NCBI RefSeq assembly: GCF_000473365.1
Contig: NZ_KI421517.1
Span: 3,180,634-3,244,633 of the forward strand
Direction: 5' to 3'
Length of the DNA: 64,000 nucleotides
DNA from: Adhaeribacter aquaticus DSM 16391
Lineage (GTDB): Bacteria; Bacteroidota; Bacteroidia; Cytophagales; Hymenobacteraceae
The translations under genes and the position numbers were made by a program. This document shows positions 7,934 through 17,381 of the stretch, piece by piece; positions within the stretch are counted from its first letter, which is position 1; the number at the start of each line of letters is the position of its first letter. The notes under the pieces are model-generated. The model worked only from the letters and a program-made list of their open reading frames with translations, was not told where the DNA came from and did not search any database.

Positions 7934-9211
7934 ATGATAACATATACTTCCGGCGAAGATGCAGTTAAAATAATCCAGTCTGGGAACCGCGTTTTTTTAC
8001 ATGGAGGTGCGGCCACTCCTCATTGTTTAATTCAGCACCTGGTTAATCGTTTTTCTGAGTTACGGGGTGTGGAGTTAGTAAGTATTAGTTTACAGGGAGA
8101 TGCTATTTTTACACATCCCCGATATAAAAACAGTTTTTATACAAATTCCTTATTTGTTTCTTCCAATATTAGGGAGGCGGTTAATAATGGGCAAGGAGAT
8201 TATGTGCCTATTTTCTTAAGTGAAATTCCGTTACTTTTCCGCCGCAATATTTTACCATTGGATGTGGCATTGGTTCAGGTTTCGCCACCTGATAAACACG
8301 GTTATTGTTCACTTGGTCCGTCAGTAGATATTGCCAATACGGCCATAAAATGTGCTAAGTACGTTATTGCGCAGGTAAATCCGCGTATGCCCCGTACCCA
8401 GGGCGATGGTATTATTCACGTAACGGAGTTTAATGCTATGGTTTACCAGGAACAGGAATTGCCAGAAATTGGGGGTGATAAACTTCCTGGTGCCGTAGCT
8501 GCGAGAATAGGGGAATATTGCGCTACGTTGGTAGAAGATGGTGCCACTATCCAAACAGGCATTGGCCAGATTCCGGATGCAACCTTAGCGAGTCTTACCA
8601 ATCATAAAGAATTGGGTGTGCATACCGAAATGTTTTCTGATGGTATAATTAATCTGGTAGAAAAAGGAATTATTACCAACCAACATAAAAAAAGAAACCG
8701 TGGAAAAATTGTAACAGCGTTTATTTTAGGTACCCGTCGGTTGTATGACTTTGTAGACGATAATCCAATGGTTGAATTTAGGGATATTGATTATGTGAAC
8801 GATACTGCTGTAATCCGGATGAACCCTAAAGTTACGGCCATAAATAGTGCAGTAGAAGTGGATTTAACCGGGCAAGTTTGTTCTGATTCTATTGGTACTT
8901 ATCAGTTTTCCGGAGTGGGCGGTCAAATGGATTTTATCCGGGGAGCAGCCCTGTCAGAAGGAGGGAAACCCATCATTGCACTACCATCTGTTACTTCTAA
9001 TGGAATTTCTCGCATAACACCTTTTCTAAAACAAGGAGCAGGAGTTGTAACCACCCGTGCTCACGTGCATTATGTAGTAACCGAATACGGAATAGCTAAT
9101 TTGTTCGGAAAAAATTTAAGACAACGCGCCGAAGCATTAATTAAAATAGCCCATCCAGATCATCGGGACGCTTTAGAATTAGCAGTATTTAATCGGTTTA
9201 ATAAACAATAG
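7934..9211 (+). CDS. Acetyl-CoA hydrolase/transferase family protein
   Basis: The 425 residues align over their whole length with the class I CoA-transferase type that includes 4-hydroxybutyrate and acetate CoA-transferases. Visible signatures are VFLHGGAATP near the start, QTGIGQIPDATLASL, HTEMFSDGIINL, GVGGQMDFIRGA and the C-terminal TEYGIANLFGKNLRQRAEALI. These enzymes transfer CoA between acyl-CoA and acetate. Substrate is not readable from sequence. hemN follows 17 bases later, presumably in one transcript, and the FNR-like box suggests low-oxygen expression. Confidence 0.88.
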   Translation: MITYTSGEDAVKIIQSGNRVFLHGGAATPHCLIQHLVNRFSELRGVELVSISLQGDAIFTHPRYKNSFYTNSLFVSSNIREAVNNGQGDYVPIFLSEIPLLFRRNILPLDVALVQVSPPDKHGYCSLGPSVDIANTAIKCAKYVIAQVNPRMPRTQGDGIIHVTEFNAMVYQEQELPEIGGDKLPGAVAARIGEYCATLVEDGATIQTGIGQIPDATLASLTNHKELGVHTEMFSDGIINLVEKGIITNQHKKRNRGKIVTAFILGTRRLYDFVDDNPMVEFRDIDYVNDTAVIRMNPKVTAINSAVEVDLTGQVCSDSIGTYQFSGVGGQMDFIRGAALSEGGKPIIALPSVTSNGISRITPFLKQGAGVVTTRAHVHYVVTEYGIANLFGKNLRQRAEALIKIAHPDHRDALELAVFNRFNKQ

Positions 9212-9228
9212 GAAGGAGACCAGGAAAA

Positions 9229-10590
9229 GTGGAAAAGCATTTATTAATTCAAAAATATAATGTTCCAGCACCCCGATACACCAGTTATCCAACTATTCCT
9301 TTTTGGGATAAGGACGCTCCTTCGGCAGATAAATGGTTTGATGTAGTAAAAAGAACATTCGTAGAATCAAATCAGCAAAAGGGAATCAGTTTATATATTC
9401 ACTTGCCCTACTGTGAGTCGCTTTGTACTTATTGTGGTTGCAATACCCGCATAACCAAGAACCATTCAGTAGAGAAAAGTTACATAAAAACCTTATTAAA
9501 AGAATGGCAATTGTACCTGGAGCAATTTCCTGAAAAACCCATTATTAGGGAGTTACATTTAGGTGGTGGTACACCTACTTTTTTTAGTCCGGGTAACTTA
9601 CGGATGTTGCTGGATGGTATTTTTCAAGAAGCTATAATTCATCCAGAATGGGAGTTTAGTTTTGAAGGTCATCCTAATAATACAACCTCGGAACACCTCC
9701 AGACTTTATTTGATATGGGCTTTAGAAGAGTGAGTTTTGGCATTCAAGATTGTGACCCACTTGTTCAACTTACTATTAACCGAGTTCAACCCTTTGAAAA
9801 TGTAAAGTTTGTAACCGAAGAAGCACGCCGAATTGGTTATGAATCTGTGAATTTTGACTTAATTTATGGTTTGCCTTATCAAACTATTAATAGCGTAAAT
9901 GAAACCATAAACCAGGTTTCCACGCTAATGCCCGACCGAATTGCCTTTTACAGTTATGCCCATGTCCCCTGGGTTAAACCAGGTCAGCGTAGTTATACAG
10001 ATAAAGATTTACCTGATAGTTTACTTAAACGGGCTTTATATGAATTAGCTTTAGAAAAGTTTAAGACTTTAGGGTATATGGATATAGGCATGGATCATTT
10101 TGCCTTACCACGCGATCCATTATTCAATGCTATGGAAACAAAGAAGCTGCATCGGAATTTTATGGGCTATACTACTTGCCACACCGATTTATTAATTGGC
10201 TTAGGTGCATCTTCTATTAGCGATGCTAAATATGCTTACCTCCAAAATGAAAAGAAGGTAGAACTTTATACCTTAAGTTTGGAGGAAAATAAATTACCAG
10301 TTTTTAAAGGACATTTACTTACAGAGAAAGATTTAAAAATTAAAGAAGTTATCTTGGCTATTGCCTGTCGGGGAGAAATAAAGTGGGATTGTAAGCTGAT
10401 TAATTTACTGGATAATGAGGCCCATTTTGAATTAGGTAAGATGCAAAATGATGGTTTAGTACACTTGTCATCTGATTATTTAAAAGTTACGGCCATAGGC
10501 AAAGCTTTTATAAGAAATATTTGTATGGTTTTTGACTCTAAATTGAAGAAGCAACTTGCTAAAGAAGAAGTATTTAGTAAGGCCATTTGA
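9229..10590 (+). CDS. hemN: Oxygen-independent coproporphyrinogen III oxidase
   Basis: A 453-residue radical SAM enzyme starting at GTG 9229, preceded by a purine-rich aggaaggaga. The cluster motif CESLCTYCGC (CxxxCxxC plus the extra cysteine of HemN) follows YIHLPY. GGGTPTFFS, FEGHPNNT, RVSFGIQD and the C-terminal HemN domain are present. It converts coproporphyrinogen III to protoporphyrinogen IX without oxygen, supplying heme for the cbb3 oxidase under microaerobiosis. Confidence 0.95.
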   Translation: MEKHLLIQKYNVPAPRYTSYPTIPFWDKDAPSADKWFDVVKRTFVESNQQKGISLYIHLPYCESLCTYCGCNTRITKNHSVEKSYIKTLLKEWQLYLEQFPEKPIIRELHLGGGTPTFFSPGNLRMLLDGIFQEAIIHPEWEFSFEGHPNNTTSEHLQTLFDMGFRRVSFGIQDCDPLVQLTINRVQPFENVKFVTEEARRIGYESVNFDLIYGLPYQTINSVNETINQVSTLMPDRIAFYSYAHVPWVKPGQRSYTDKDLPDSLLKRALYELALEKFKTLGYMDIGMDHFALPRDPLFNAMETKKLHRNFMGYTTCHTDLLIGLGASSISDAKYAYLQNEKKVELYTLSLEENKLPVFKGHLLTEKDLKIKEVILAIACRGEIKWDCKLINLLDNEAHFELGKMQNDGLVHLSSDYLKVTAIGKAFIRNICMVFDSKLKKQLAKEEVFSKAI

Positions 10591-10980
10591 TTTTGAAACT
10601 GATAATTAAAATTCTGGAATAATTTGAAAAGATATAAAACCTTTCTTCATGTTGAAAGTGATTTAGTCCTGATTGCAGTAATTGTGATGGCATACTAAAT
10701 TTAGCTACTTCATTGCCAGCCTAGGCTAACTTACGGGTATATGCTATCGGTTAAGAATATCCAACGCCGAAAAGGTTTCCGAAAGAACTACAAGAAAATC
10801 TGACTGAGGTAATGGAACGCAGGCGGAGGAGCGGTATAATGAGCGGAAATTTAAAGTTGAGTAGGTTTCTTTGTTAATTTATAATTGAATAGTTTTTATA
10901 GATATTACTACAATATTCATTCAAAAATAAATCTCTAATTTTGATTAGTCTTATTATTTTTTAATAAACCTTCAGGTAAA
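10591..10980. other. Convergent intergenic region, possible transposase remnant
   Basis: Between hemN and the end of recD2 there is no intact gene. Around 10741-10862 broken frames read RRRKGFRKNYKKI and then RYNERKFKVE, reminiscent of the C-terminal region of IS5-like transposases, but interrupted by stops and shifts. The resemblance rests on about twenty residues and is weak. Confidence 0.25.
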
Positions 10981-13476
10981 TTAAGATTGAGTAAGTAAAA
11001 AAGCTAAAGCCGTTTGACGGGTGGCCGTATTTTGTTTGTTTACGGCCATAGCTAAGGCTTTGCGGGTTCCTACAAATACCACCAGTTTTTTAGCTCTTGT
11101 AATTCCGGTATAAACCAGGTTCCGGAACAACATACCAAAGTGTTGGGTTACCAATGGAATAATGATAGTCTCAAACTCACTTCCCTGTGACTTATGAATG
11201 GTAATGGCATAAGCTAAATCCAGTTCCAGTAAATGTTCTTTCAGGAAGGTAACTTCTTTAACTTCCTTACCAGCCTTGAAACTTACCAGTAGCTCCATTT
11301 CTTCGTTATCTATCCCGGTTATTGTTCCTATATCGCCGTTAAAGACATTCAGGTCATAGTTATTTCGTTTCTGAATAACCCGGTCGCCTTCCCGGAAGAT
11401 TCTGCCACCTAACTGTATCTGGGTTTTACCCATGCTAGCCGGGTTTATCTTGTCCTGAATAACCTTATTCAGGTTGCCTGTGCCCAGACTACCCTTTGTC
11501 ATGGGAGAAAGGATTTGGATTTCTGCTTCCTTGCCAAAGTATTTAGGAATGATGGAGTCATATAATTTTTCTACCATGCCTACTGCCGAAAAGCCATAAT
11601 GCAAAGAAGACCAGGGATGAACCTGCTTAACTACTTGTTTTAATTCATCGGTGTGTTTACTGGCCTGGAGCAAAGCTTCCAGGTCCACATGGCTAAACTT
11701 GCTGGGTATAGAAAAGCTGCTGCCCTGGCTATAAGGATCCGGAGCGGGTTCCTCTAAAAAGCTTAAATCTTCTATGGTGTATTTAGCCGGTTCATTGGTC
11801 ATTTTCTTAACCTTAGAAATAAACTTAAGCTGTTCTGAAGTGGCTTCTTCCGAATCAATGAACAAACAATCTTTTTTCTCTTGCCAAACCTGGGGCTTGT
11901 TAAAAGGCGATTCTATCTTGGGTACATTTCCCTGGTTTATCTGGTGCGCATAAGAAATAATTAAAGACTCCTGTGCTTGCCGGAAAACTTTAGTCAGTCG
12001 CTGGCAGGGAACTACACCGGAGCTAATTAAATCCTTCAACACATTACCGGCTCCCACAGCAGGTAATTGATCGGCATCACCAATTAAAACTACCTGGCCG
12101 TTTACCGGTGCGGCCCGCAGTAAGGACGCTGCCAAATGAACATCCAGCATAGAGCACTCATCCACAATCAGCACAGCGGTTTGCAGCGGTTCTTCTTCTG
12201 TTCGCTTGAATCCACCTTTTGATGGGTCCCATTCTAATAACCGGTGAATCGTTTTAGCTTCTAACCCGATAACTTCACTCATGCGCTGGGCGGCTCTACC
12301 AGTAGGAGCAGCAAGCATTACCTGTTTGCCTAAAACTTGGAGTAACCCAACTAATGCCCGGGTAGTAGTGGTTTTTCCACAGCCGGGGCCACCGGTAAGG
12401 ATGGAAAGCTGATTAGTAGCTAACTCCAGCACACTTTGTCTTTGCTCCTCACTCAGGTTAACCTGGTTTAACTGGCAGAAGACTTCCAGGTGCGACAGGA
12501 GATGCTCTTTATTCAAACGGATGGGTTGAGCTACCAGTTTTTTTACTTTGGTGGCAATATACTGCTCATCAAAGTATAAGGAATGGGCATAGAAACACTT
12601 TAGAAAGCCACCCTTGCCATCCGGCAGCAACCGGATCTTTAGTTCTTCTTTTTTCTCTAATTCCAGAAGGTTAGTTTCAATGGCAATAGCATCATTAATG
12701 GCTATCAGTTCACTTACGGCCTGAATAATTTGTTCCTGGGTTAAATAGCAATGGCCTTCTTCCCGGGCGCTTTGCAACACATGGTCAATAGCCGCCTGAA
12801 TTCGTTGCGGTGAGTTCAGGGCTAATCCCATACTTAAGGCTACTTTATCAGCGGAGAAAAAACCAATGCCGTAAATATCAGCGGCTAAGCGGTAAGGGTT
12901 ATTCTGTACTATCTCAATGGCATCGTTGCCGTAGGTCTTATAAATTTTTACGGCAAATAAAGTAGAGATATTATGGGATTGCAGAAACAGCATCACATTG
13001 CTGATTTCCTGGTGCTCTACCCACGCTTTACTAATCATCTCCAGCTTAAGTTTGGCAATGCCTTCTACCTCAGTTAGCTTTTCTATGTTGTTTTCAAATA
13101 CCTCTAAAGTTTTATCGCCAAAGTGCTTTACAATCTTTTTGGCAGTGGCGGGACCAACTCCTTTAATCAGGCCAGAACCCAGGTATTTTTCCAAGGCATT
13201 GGCTGTAGCTGGTTTCCTTTCAAGTACTTTTGCAGCTTTAAACTGAAGGCCATAGCTAGGATGATTGCTCCATTCACCATAGAAGTCCATAGTTGCTCCG
13301 GCAAAGACTTTAGATTGATGAACAGTAACGGTGGTTTCCTCGTGAGGCTTTTGGAAGCTGTTTACCTTAAGTATGGTATAGCCGGTTTCCACACTATGAA
13401 AGGTAATGCGCTTAACAATACCAGACAGTTTCTCTAGCGGAGTGGAAGGTTGTGAATCGAACGGCTGCATGCACAA
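10981..13476 (-). CDS. recD2: RecD2-type ATP-dependent DNA helicase (superfamily 1B)
   Basis: The 831-residue helicase has an N-terminal OB-like region, helix-hairpin-helix segments (GSGLIKGVGPATAKKIVKHFG, about 100-120), Walker A GGPGCGKTTTT near residue 360, Walker B VDECSMLD, motif III GDADQLPAVGAG, and a C-terminal UvrD-like domain with AITIHKSQGSEF and YTGITRAKK. RecD2 is a 5'-3' helicase acting outside RecBCD in repair. About 80 extra residues lie between the FRQA motif and ILSPMTKG (roughly 550-635), making the protein longer than the usual ~740. Confidence 0.93.
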   Translation of the reverse strand: MCMQPFDSQPSTPLEKLSGIVKRITFHSVETGYTILKVNSFQKPHEETTVTVHQSKVFAGATMDFYGEWSNHPSYGLQFKAAKVLERKPATANALEKYLGSGLIKGVGPATAKKIVKHFGDKTLEVFENNIEKLTEVEGIAKLKLEMISKAWVEHQEISNVMLFLQSHNISTLFAVKIYKTYGNDAIEIVQNNPYRLAADIYGIGFFSADKVALSMGLALNSPQRIQAAIDHVLQSAREEGHCYLTQEQIIQAVSELIAINDAIAIETNLLELEKKEELKIRLLPDGKGGFLKCFYAHSLYFDEQYIATKVKKLVAQPIRLNKEHLLSHLEVFCQLNQVNLSEEQRQSVLELATNQLSILTGGPGCGKTTTTRALVGLLQVLGKQVMLAAPTGRAAQRMSEVIGLEAKTIHRLLEWDPSKGGFKRTEEEPLQTAVLIVDECSMLDVHLAASLLRAAPVNGQVVLIGDADQLPAVGAGNVLKDLISSGVVPCQRLTKVFRQAQESLIISYAHQINQGNVPKIESPFNKPQVWQEKKDCLFIDSEEATSEQLKFISKVKKMTNEPAKYTIEDLSFLEEPAPDPYSQGSSFSIPSKFSHVDLEALLQASKHTDELKQVVKQVHPWSSLHYGFSAVGMVEKLYDSIIPKYFGKEAEIQILSPMTKGSLGTGNLNKVIQDKINPASMGKTQIQLGGRIFREGDRVIQKRNNYDLNVFNGDIGTITGIDNEEMELLVSFKAGKEVKEVTFLKEHLLELDLAYAITIHKSQGSEFETIIIPLVTQHFGMLFRNLVYTGITRAKKLVVFVGTRKALAMAVNKQNTATRQTALAFLLTQS

Positions 13477-13591
13477 GGATTAAATACAAAGATATAGTTA
13501 CCGGAACAGGATTACTAAAACCTTATAGTCTTTGTTTTAAATAGGAGTTTATTTGATTCCGTTCTCATCTTTTAAGTGCTGGCTTATAACT

Positions 13592-13631
13592 AAAATTTAA
13601 AGGTGCAGAAACCCCTGCACCTTTAAATTTT
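13592..13631 (-). terminator. Strong terminator after the GH5 gene
   Basis: The arms 13592-13608 and 13615-13631 are perfect 17-base complements around a 6-base loop, A-rich on one side and T-rich on the other. It lies five bases after the stop of the minus-strand GH5 gene and separates it from recD2. Confidence 0.85.
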
Positions 13632-13635
13632 CTAA

Positions 13636-14652
13636 TTAAGAAGACTTCTGTTTTTTATTTTTATTCTCTTTTACCAGGGAGTTAGGCCGGATAGAAGTTT
13701 TTTGAATGCTGCCGGCATGTTCTTCCACTACTTCCCGGTTCCAGGCATGTTCCCAGTTTCCGTATTTGCCATCCGTTGTAATATCATAAGGGCTATTGGG
13801 CCGGCCACAGTCGCCATTATTTACAGCGCCCCACGACCAAACCAGCCAGCCAATTTCTTTTTCCTGGCACTGACTCAGAAAGCTGGTGTAAGGAAAGTCT
13901 ACGGAGCAGTTTGGCCCTACCTTGGGTTGTGGGGCCTCCCCAAAAAGGAGAGGTATTTCTTCTTTTACCACGCGGTTTATCAAGCTATTTAACCGGTCCT
14001 GCGCATTTTGAGACCAATACGTATGCACCGAAAACATACATTGTTTCTTTGGATCAGCCTGTACAATATCCTTCCAGGTAGCAAGCACACTCGTTTCATC
14101 CTGTCCCCAATTGGCTGCATCAATTAACAAAGGCACTTCGTAACCGGCGGTTCTAAGTTGTTGCACGGCATTGGTGTATTTTACCCTGAATGTATCAGCA
14201 GGTGTTTTGCCACCCACTTCGTTTGCTATATTTAACAACACCCATTTTTTATGTTTGTCCATTACGGCTTTCACATCGGCTCTTTTCCAATAATCAAGGC
14301 AAATCTGCAGTTTGCTCCAGTCTCCGGTGGCATCGTGCAGCTCTATAATCGGGATCATTTTATACCGGATACAATTCGCGATTAATCTGTCCATTTCATC
14401 AGGAGCCCCGGCAGTTGTCCAGGCTAGTCGGCAGGAATTAGCGCCTGTTTTAGCAATCTCCGGTAAAATGGTTTCTCCTGTTTTATCATTCGACCAGATA
14501 AACATTTCATTAATGCCTCGCAAAATTACTTTTTCGCCGGCGGCTGTGTACAAATGCCGTCCTTTTATGGTCATGGTTTGGGCAGATGCCAGTACAGCTA
14601 AACTCAAAAAGAGCAGGAGCAGAATAGCTTTAGAAATAGGAATAAATTTCAT
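13636..14652 (-). CDS. Secreted glycoside hydrolase family 5 protein, possible endo-mannanase
   Basis: The 338-residue protein has a cleavable signal peptide ending LASAQ (about residue 25). The catalytic domain starts IKGRHLYTAAGEKVILRGIN and IAKTGANSCRLAW, features of bacterial GH5 beta-mannanase-like subfamilies. The predicted acid/base is E145 in LLNIANEVGG and the nucleophile E239 in LLFGEA; the Trp wall is in WLVWSWGAVN. The tail is lysine-rich (NKNKKQKSS). It is monocistronic and lacks the operator of the pectin cluster, so it may not belong to it. Mannan versus other beta-glycan cannot be settled. Confidence 0.75.
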   Translation of the reverse strand: MKFIPISKAILLLLFLSLAVLASAQTMTIKGRHLYTAAGEKVILRGINEMFIWSNDKTGETILPEIAKTGANSCRLAWTTAGAPDEMDRLIANCIRYKMIPIIELHDATGDWSKLQICLDYWKRADVKAVMDKHKKWVLLNIANEVGGKTPADTFRVKYTNAVQQLRTAGYEVPLLIDAANWGQDETSVLATWKDIVQADPKKQCMFSVHTYWSQNAQDRLNSLINRVVKEEIPLLFGEAPQPKVGPNCSVDFPYTSFLSQCQEKEIGWLVWSWGAVNNGDCGRPNSPYDITTDGKYGNWEHAWNREVVEEHAGSIQKTSIRPNSLVKENKNKKQKSS

Positions 14653-15694
14653 AAGGTTGATATAAATAACGTTAAATAATTTTTTGGTAGCAGTAACTTT
14701 TAGGTTTCGAAAAGAAGAAGCTCCTAAGGATCAGTAGCAGTTTTCTTTCTTTTACAAATATGGCAAATAAGTACTTCTAAAAGTACTGGCGGTCCATGAA
14801 TCTCTGGCAGCGTAGTGCTAAGCTTAACTAATAGGGAGGAGAATAGAGAAGGTTATTCTATTGAATTGATATAATTGGAGGAGTTTTTATTTTTGTTAGC
14901 TTCATGCAATTGCCAGGAAATGATCTACAAGCAAGCTAGGAGTAGTAGGAGGATAGGAATAGGTAAAATAGTAACTAGTACTTCAAAATCCGTAATCCGG
15001 AAAGACAAATTTGGTTTTAAAATGGAGCCCAAGGCAAGTACAACTCCGGCGGCAATGATAGTCAGTGGACCGATAAAATTAAAGATGATTTTGTAAAGTG
15101 GCTGGAAAAGCCTCCGGAGCCAGGTAAAATGACCAGAGCAGAGAAAGTCATGAGCAAAAGAGCCTGGTAGTACTAGATAATAACTTAGAAAAAGAAAATA
15201 TTCAATTAAGTAATTGCTACTTAAACCAACAACAACAACAAAAGAAACCTTTTTAGTTACTGAAGCTTGCTATAGTTGTTGCTTGCCCCTCGATAAAGAT
15301 AATACATTACTTGTCATTCTGAGCTGGGCGAAGGATCTAAACATTACCATACCAGTAGTTTTCTTTAACAATAAGTAGCCAGATTATTGTAATAGATTTT
15401 TGGGGATTATTGCAGAAAACAGATACCCCTAAACCTCTAGCTCCGAAGAAGAATACTCTAATATACGGCTAACCAAAATGTGCATTAGGATTTATCCTGA
15501 AGGTAATTAGCAGTATGTCATTCTTCAAATAAATTATAAACCATCCAATAAGTGGAAGGCTGCATCCCTGAAAAGTTTTTCACTCCTTAATAGAAATAAA
15601 ATCGGGAAACAGTCTACTTTTTAAGATTAATCCACAAAACGCGGAAAAGCCGTTTGCAGGTATAGTTATAAAAATCTTTTATTAAGGTTAACTA
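14653..15694. other. Long intergenic region without convincing genes
   Basis: About 1 kb between the divergently placed start of the GH5 gene and the end of the LacI gene. It contains a short caa simple repeat (about 15227-15243), one solo copy of the tgtcattc...ggatct dispersed repeat (15312-15338) and only short frames. The longest (14875-15096, 73 codons) has a low-complexity, unconvincing composition. The GH5 promoter must lie at its left end. Confidence 0.5.
15312..15338 (+). repeat. Solo arm of the dispersed tgtcattc repeat
   Basis: The stretch begins tgtcattctgagc and ends gaaggatct, matching the arms of the inverted pair at 1113-1230 with a few differences. It supports a multicopy intergenic element in this genome. 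Confidence 0.5.
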
Positions 15695-16735
15695 TTACAA
15701 AAGCACCGCCTCCTTTTTCAGCGAATCACTTATAAAAACTTCATTGGTTAATATTTTGGTTTCGAACTGCGTGATGGGGCGTTTGGCTTCTATTAATTGA
15801 ATTAATAAGTCAGTTGCCAATCTGCCCATTTCAAAAGCAGGTTGCCTTACATAAGAAAGAGAAGGCTTAAGCAGGTTTACAAGGTCCGAATTGTTGAAAC
15901 CTGCAATACTGATTTGTTCGGCTGCCAACGGATTTAATTTCATTAAAGCCGTAAGGCAGCTAATGCTTAACCGGTCGCTCGACACAAAAATAGCATCGGG
16001 CCTGTCCGGAAGGTTTAGTAAAGTTTGAACGGCACTTTCTACTTCCTCCTTTAAACGGCCTCCGTGAAAGCAATACTGATTATATTCTTCCTTAACCTCC
16101 AGTCCATATTTCTGTAAAGCAGCCTGGTAGCCAACCTGTCTTTCTTTGGTAATAGAAAGATGGGGCGCATTTGCCAAATGAGCTATTTTTTTAAAGCCAT
16201 TTTTAATTAATAGTTCAGTGGCCGCAAACGAACCCTGAAAGTTATCTGAAATTACTTTATGCGTTTGGATTTCATCCAGTACCCGATCAAAAAATACCAT
16301 TGGAAACCCATTGGCATGTAATTGATGAATATGGTCATAGTTAGTAGTCTCGGCAGACAAAGAAATTAATAAACCATCTATAGAGCGGTTAGCTAAATGC
16401 TGGATGTTGGTAACTTCCCTTTCATAGGAATCATGGCTTTGGGAAATAATTACGTGATAGCCTTTATTGTAGGCAATGGACTCAATGCCGTTTATTGCCT
16501 GAGAAAAAAAGCTGTTGGCTACTTCGCAAACCACTACCCCAATGGAGTAACTACGTCGCTCTTTTAGGCTTAAGGCAATAGGGTTTGGTTTGTAGTTTAT
16601 TTTTTGCGCGTATTCCGACACTATACGCTTCGTTTCGTCGCTAATTTCGTAGCCACCCCGCAATGCTCTTGAAACAGTAGAAGTAGATAATCCTAAAGCT
16701 TTTGCAATATCTTTAATGGTGGTGGGTTTGTACAT
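15695..16735 (-). CDS. LacI-family transcriptional regulator, likely controller of the pectin regulon
   Basis: The 346-residue protein has the N-terminal helix-turn-helix TIKDIAKALGLSTSTVSRALRG (residues 6-27) and hinge helix KPNPIALSLKERRS. A periplasmic-binding-protein-like sensor domain follows (IGVVVCEVANSFFSQAINGI, DGLLISLS, DAIFVSSDRLSISCL, IAGFNN). It sits upstream of and divergent from the first SusC. The only LacI-like palindromes in the window lie before the three pectin clusters. Ligand is probably a uronate such as KDG or galacturonate (inference). Confidence 0.9.
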   Translation of the reverse strand: MYKPTTIKDIAKALGLSTSTVSRALRGGYEISDETKRIVSEYAQKINYKPNPIALSLKERRSYSIGVVVCEVANSFFSQAINGIESIAYNKGYHVIISQSHDSYEREVTNIQHLANRSIDGLLISLSAETTNYDHIHQLHANGFPMVFFDRVLDEIQTHKVISDNFQGSFAATELLIKNGFKKIAHLANAPHLSITKERQVGYQAALQKYGLEVKEEYNQYCFHGGRLKEEVESAVQTLLNLPDRPDAIFVSSDRLSISCLTALMKLNPLAAEQISIAGFNNSDLVNLLKPSLSYVRQPAFEMGRLATDLLIQLIEAKRPITQFETKILTNEVFISDSLKKEAVLL

Positions 16736-16968
16736 TCAGGTTGTTTCTGGCGTTATTAATGAACTAAAAATACGGAAATTACTTATTAAAACCTACGTGT
16801 TAAATTAATTTGATTTAACCGGAAAATTTATCCGGAGCTTTACCAATTAGGTCTCTATTTAAATCAGGAAGAGCTACCTGAATCAAATTTGCCCCACTTC
16901 AGAAATTTTAGCTAAAAGCTTTAAGACCGGTTTTTGTTATCCTCATACTGCAGAAAAACCTTTATTAG

Positions 16969-17030
16969 TTAAATCATAAATATTTGTGCAATCGTTTCCG
17001 GTAACGATTGCACAAATATTTATGATTTAA
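16969..17030. repeat. 62-bp palindrome enclosing the LacI operator
   Basis: The arms 16969-16996 and 17003-17030 are perfect 28-base complements around the six-base centre tccggt, which itself contains the palindrome ccgg. The inner 18 bases are the operator core. Sites 2 and 3 lack these long arms, so the extension is specific to the susC1/lacI divergent region. Confidence 0.9.
16991..17008. promoter_or_regulatory. LacI-type operator, site 1 (before first SusC, divergent from lacI)
   Basis: The core atcgtttccggtaacgat is a pseudo-palindrome with CCGG at the dyad, as expected for LacI-family dimers. Near-identical cores occur at 34283-34300 and 42545-42562. It lies about 255 bases upstream of the lacI start, so autoregulation is possible. 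Confidence 0.75.
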
Positions 17031-17033
17031 GAA

Positions 17034-17064
17034 TTTTATTTGTATATAAAAGTAATTAGACTTG
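17034..17064 (+). promoter_or_regulatory. Predicted promoter of the first SusC/SusD operon
   Basis: TTTT at 17034-17037 and TAGACTTG at 17057-17064 are separated by 19 bases, fitting the Bacteroidota TTTG / TAnnTTTG pattern with one mismatch each. The elements keep the same distance from the operator as at the other two sites, aligning without gaps. Confidence 0.5.
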
Positions 17065-17381
17065 AATTAGGTTTATAATATATTATAAGCTAACGAACTA
17101 AATATACACCACAACTAATTAAATAACTTGCAATGCTTATGACAAAGGTCTACTCCGAATCCTGATTGTTTTCATATAAAGCTTCTCTATTTACCTGATT
17201 TTTTTAGGCTAAATTTTTTCCGCTTACCAGGTTAATTAACCTGTCCTGGTTTCCTTTATTCTTTTTGTAAAGCCACCAGACAATTAAAGTTATAAGGAGT
17301 GTCTTCAGATCTCTTATAACACATATAAAAAGCGCTGAAAAAATACCAAAATATTATTCAATCATTTTTATAAAGGATTCA
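17065..17381 (+). other. Predicted ~310-nt 5' leader of the first SusC gene
   Basis: No gene is seen. A 16-bp perfect palindrome lies at 17228-17243 (caggttaattaacctg). An overlapping alternative stem pairs accagg (17226-17231) with cctggt (17245-17250), and a later 8-bp stem pairs 17290-17297 with 17313-17320. The overlapping alternatives could be an attenuator or sRNA target, but this is inference. Confidence 0.35.

Noticed and set aside
13123-13437. 104-codon plus-strand frame opposite recD2
   Set aside because: Antisense shadow of the conserved recD2 N-terminal region.
14875-15096. 73-codon plus-strand frame in the long gap
   Set aside because: Composition is unlike the neighbouring genes, with no recognisable motif or promoter.
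15227-15243. caa-type simple repeat
   Set aside because: Too short and non-periodic to be a CRISPR or variable tandem repeat.
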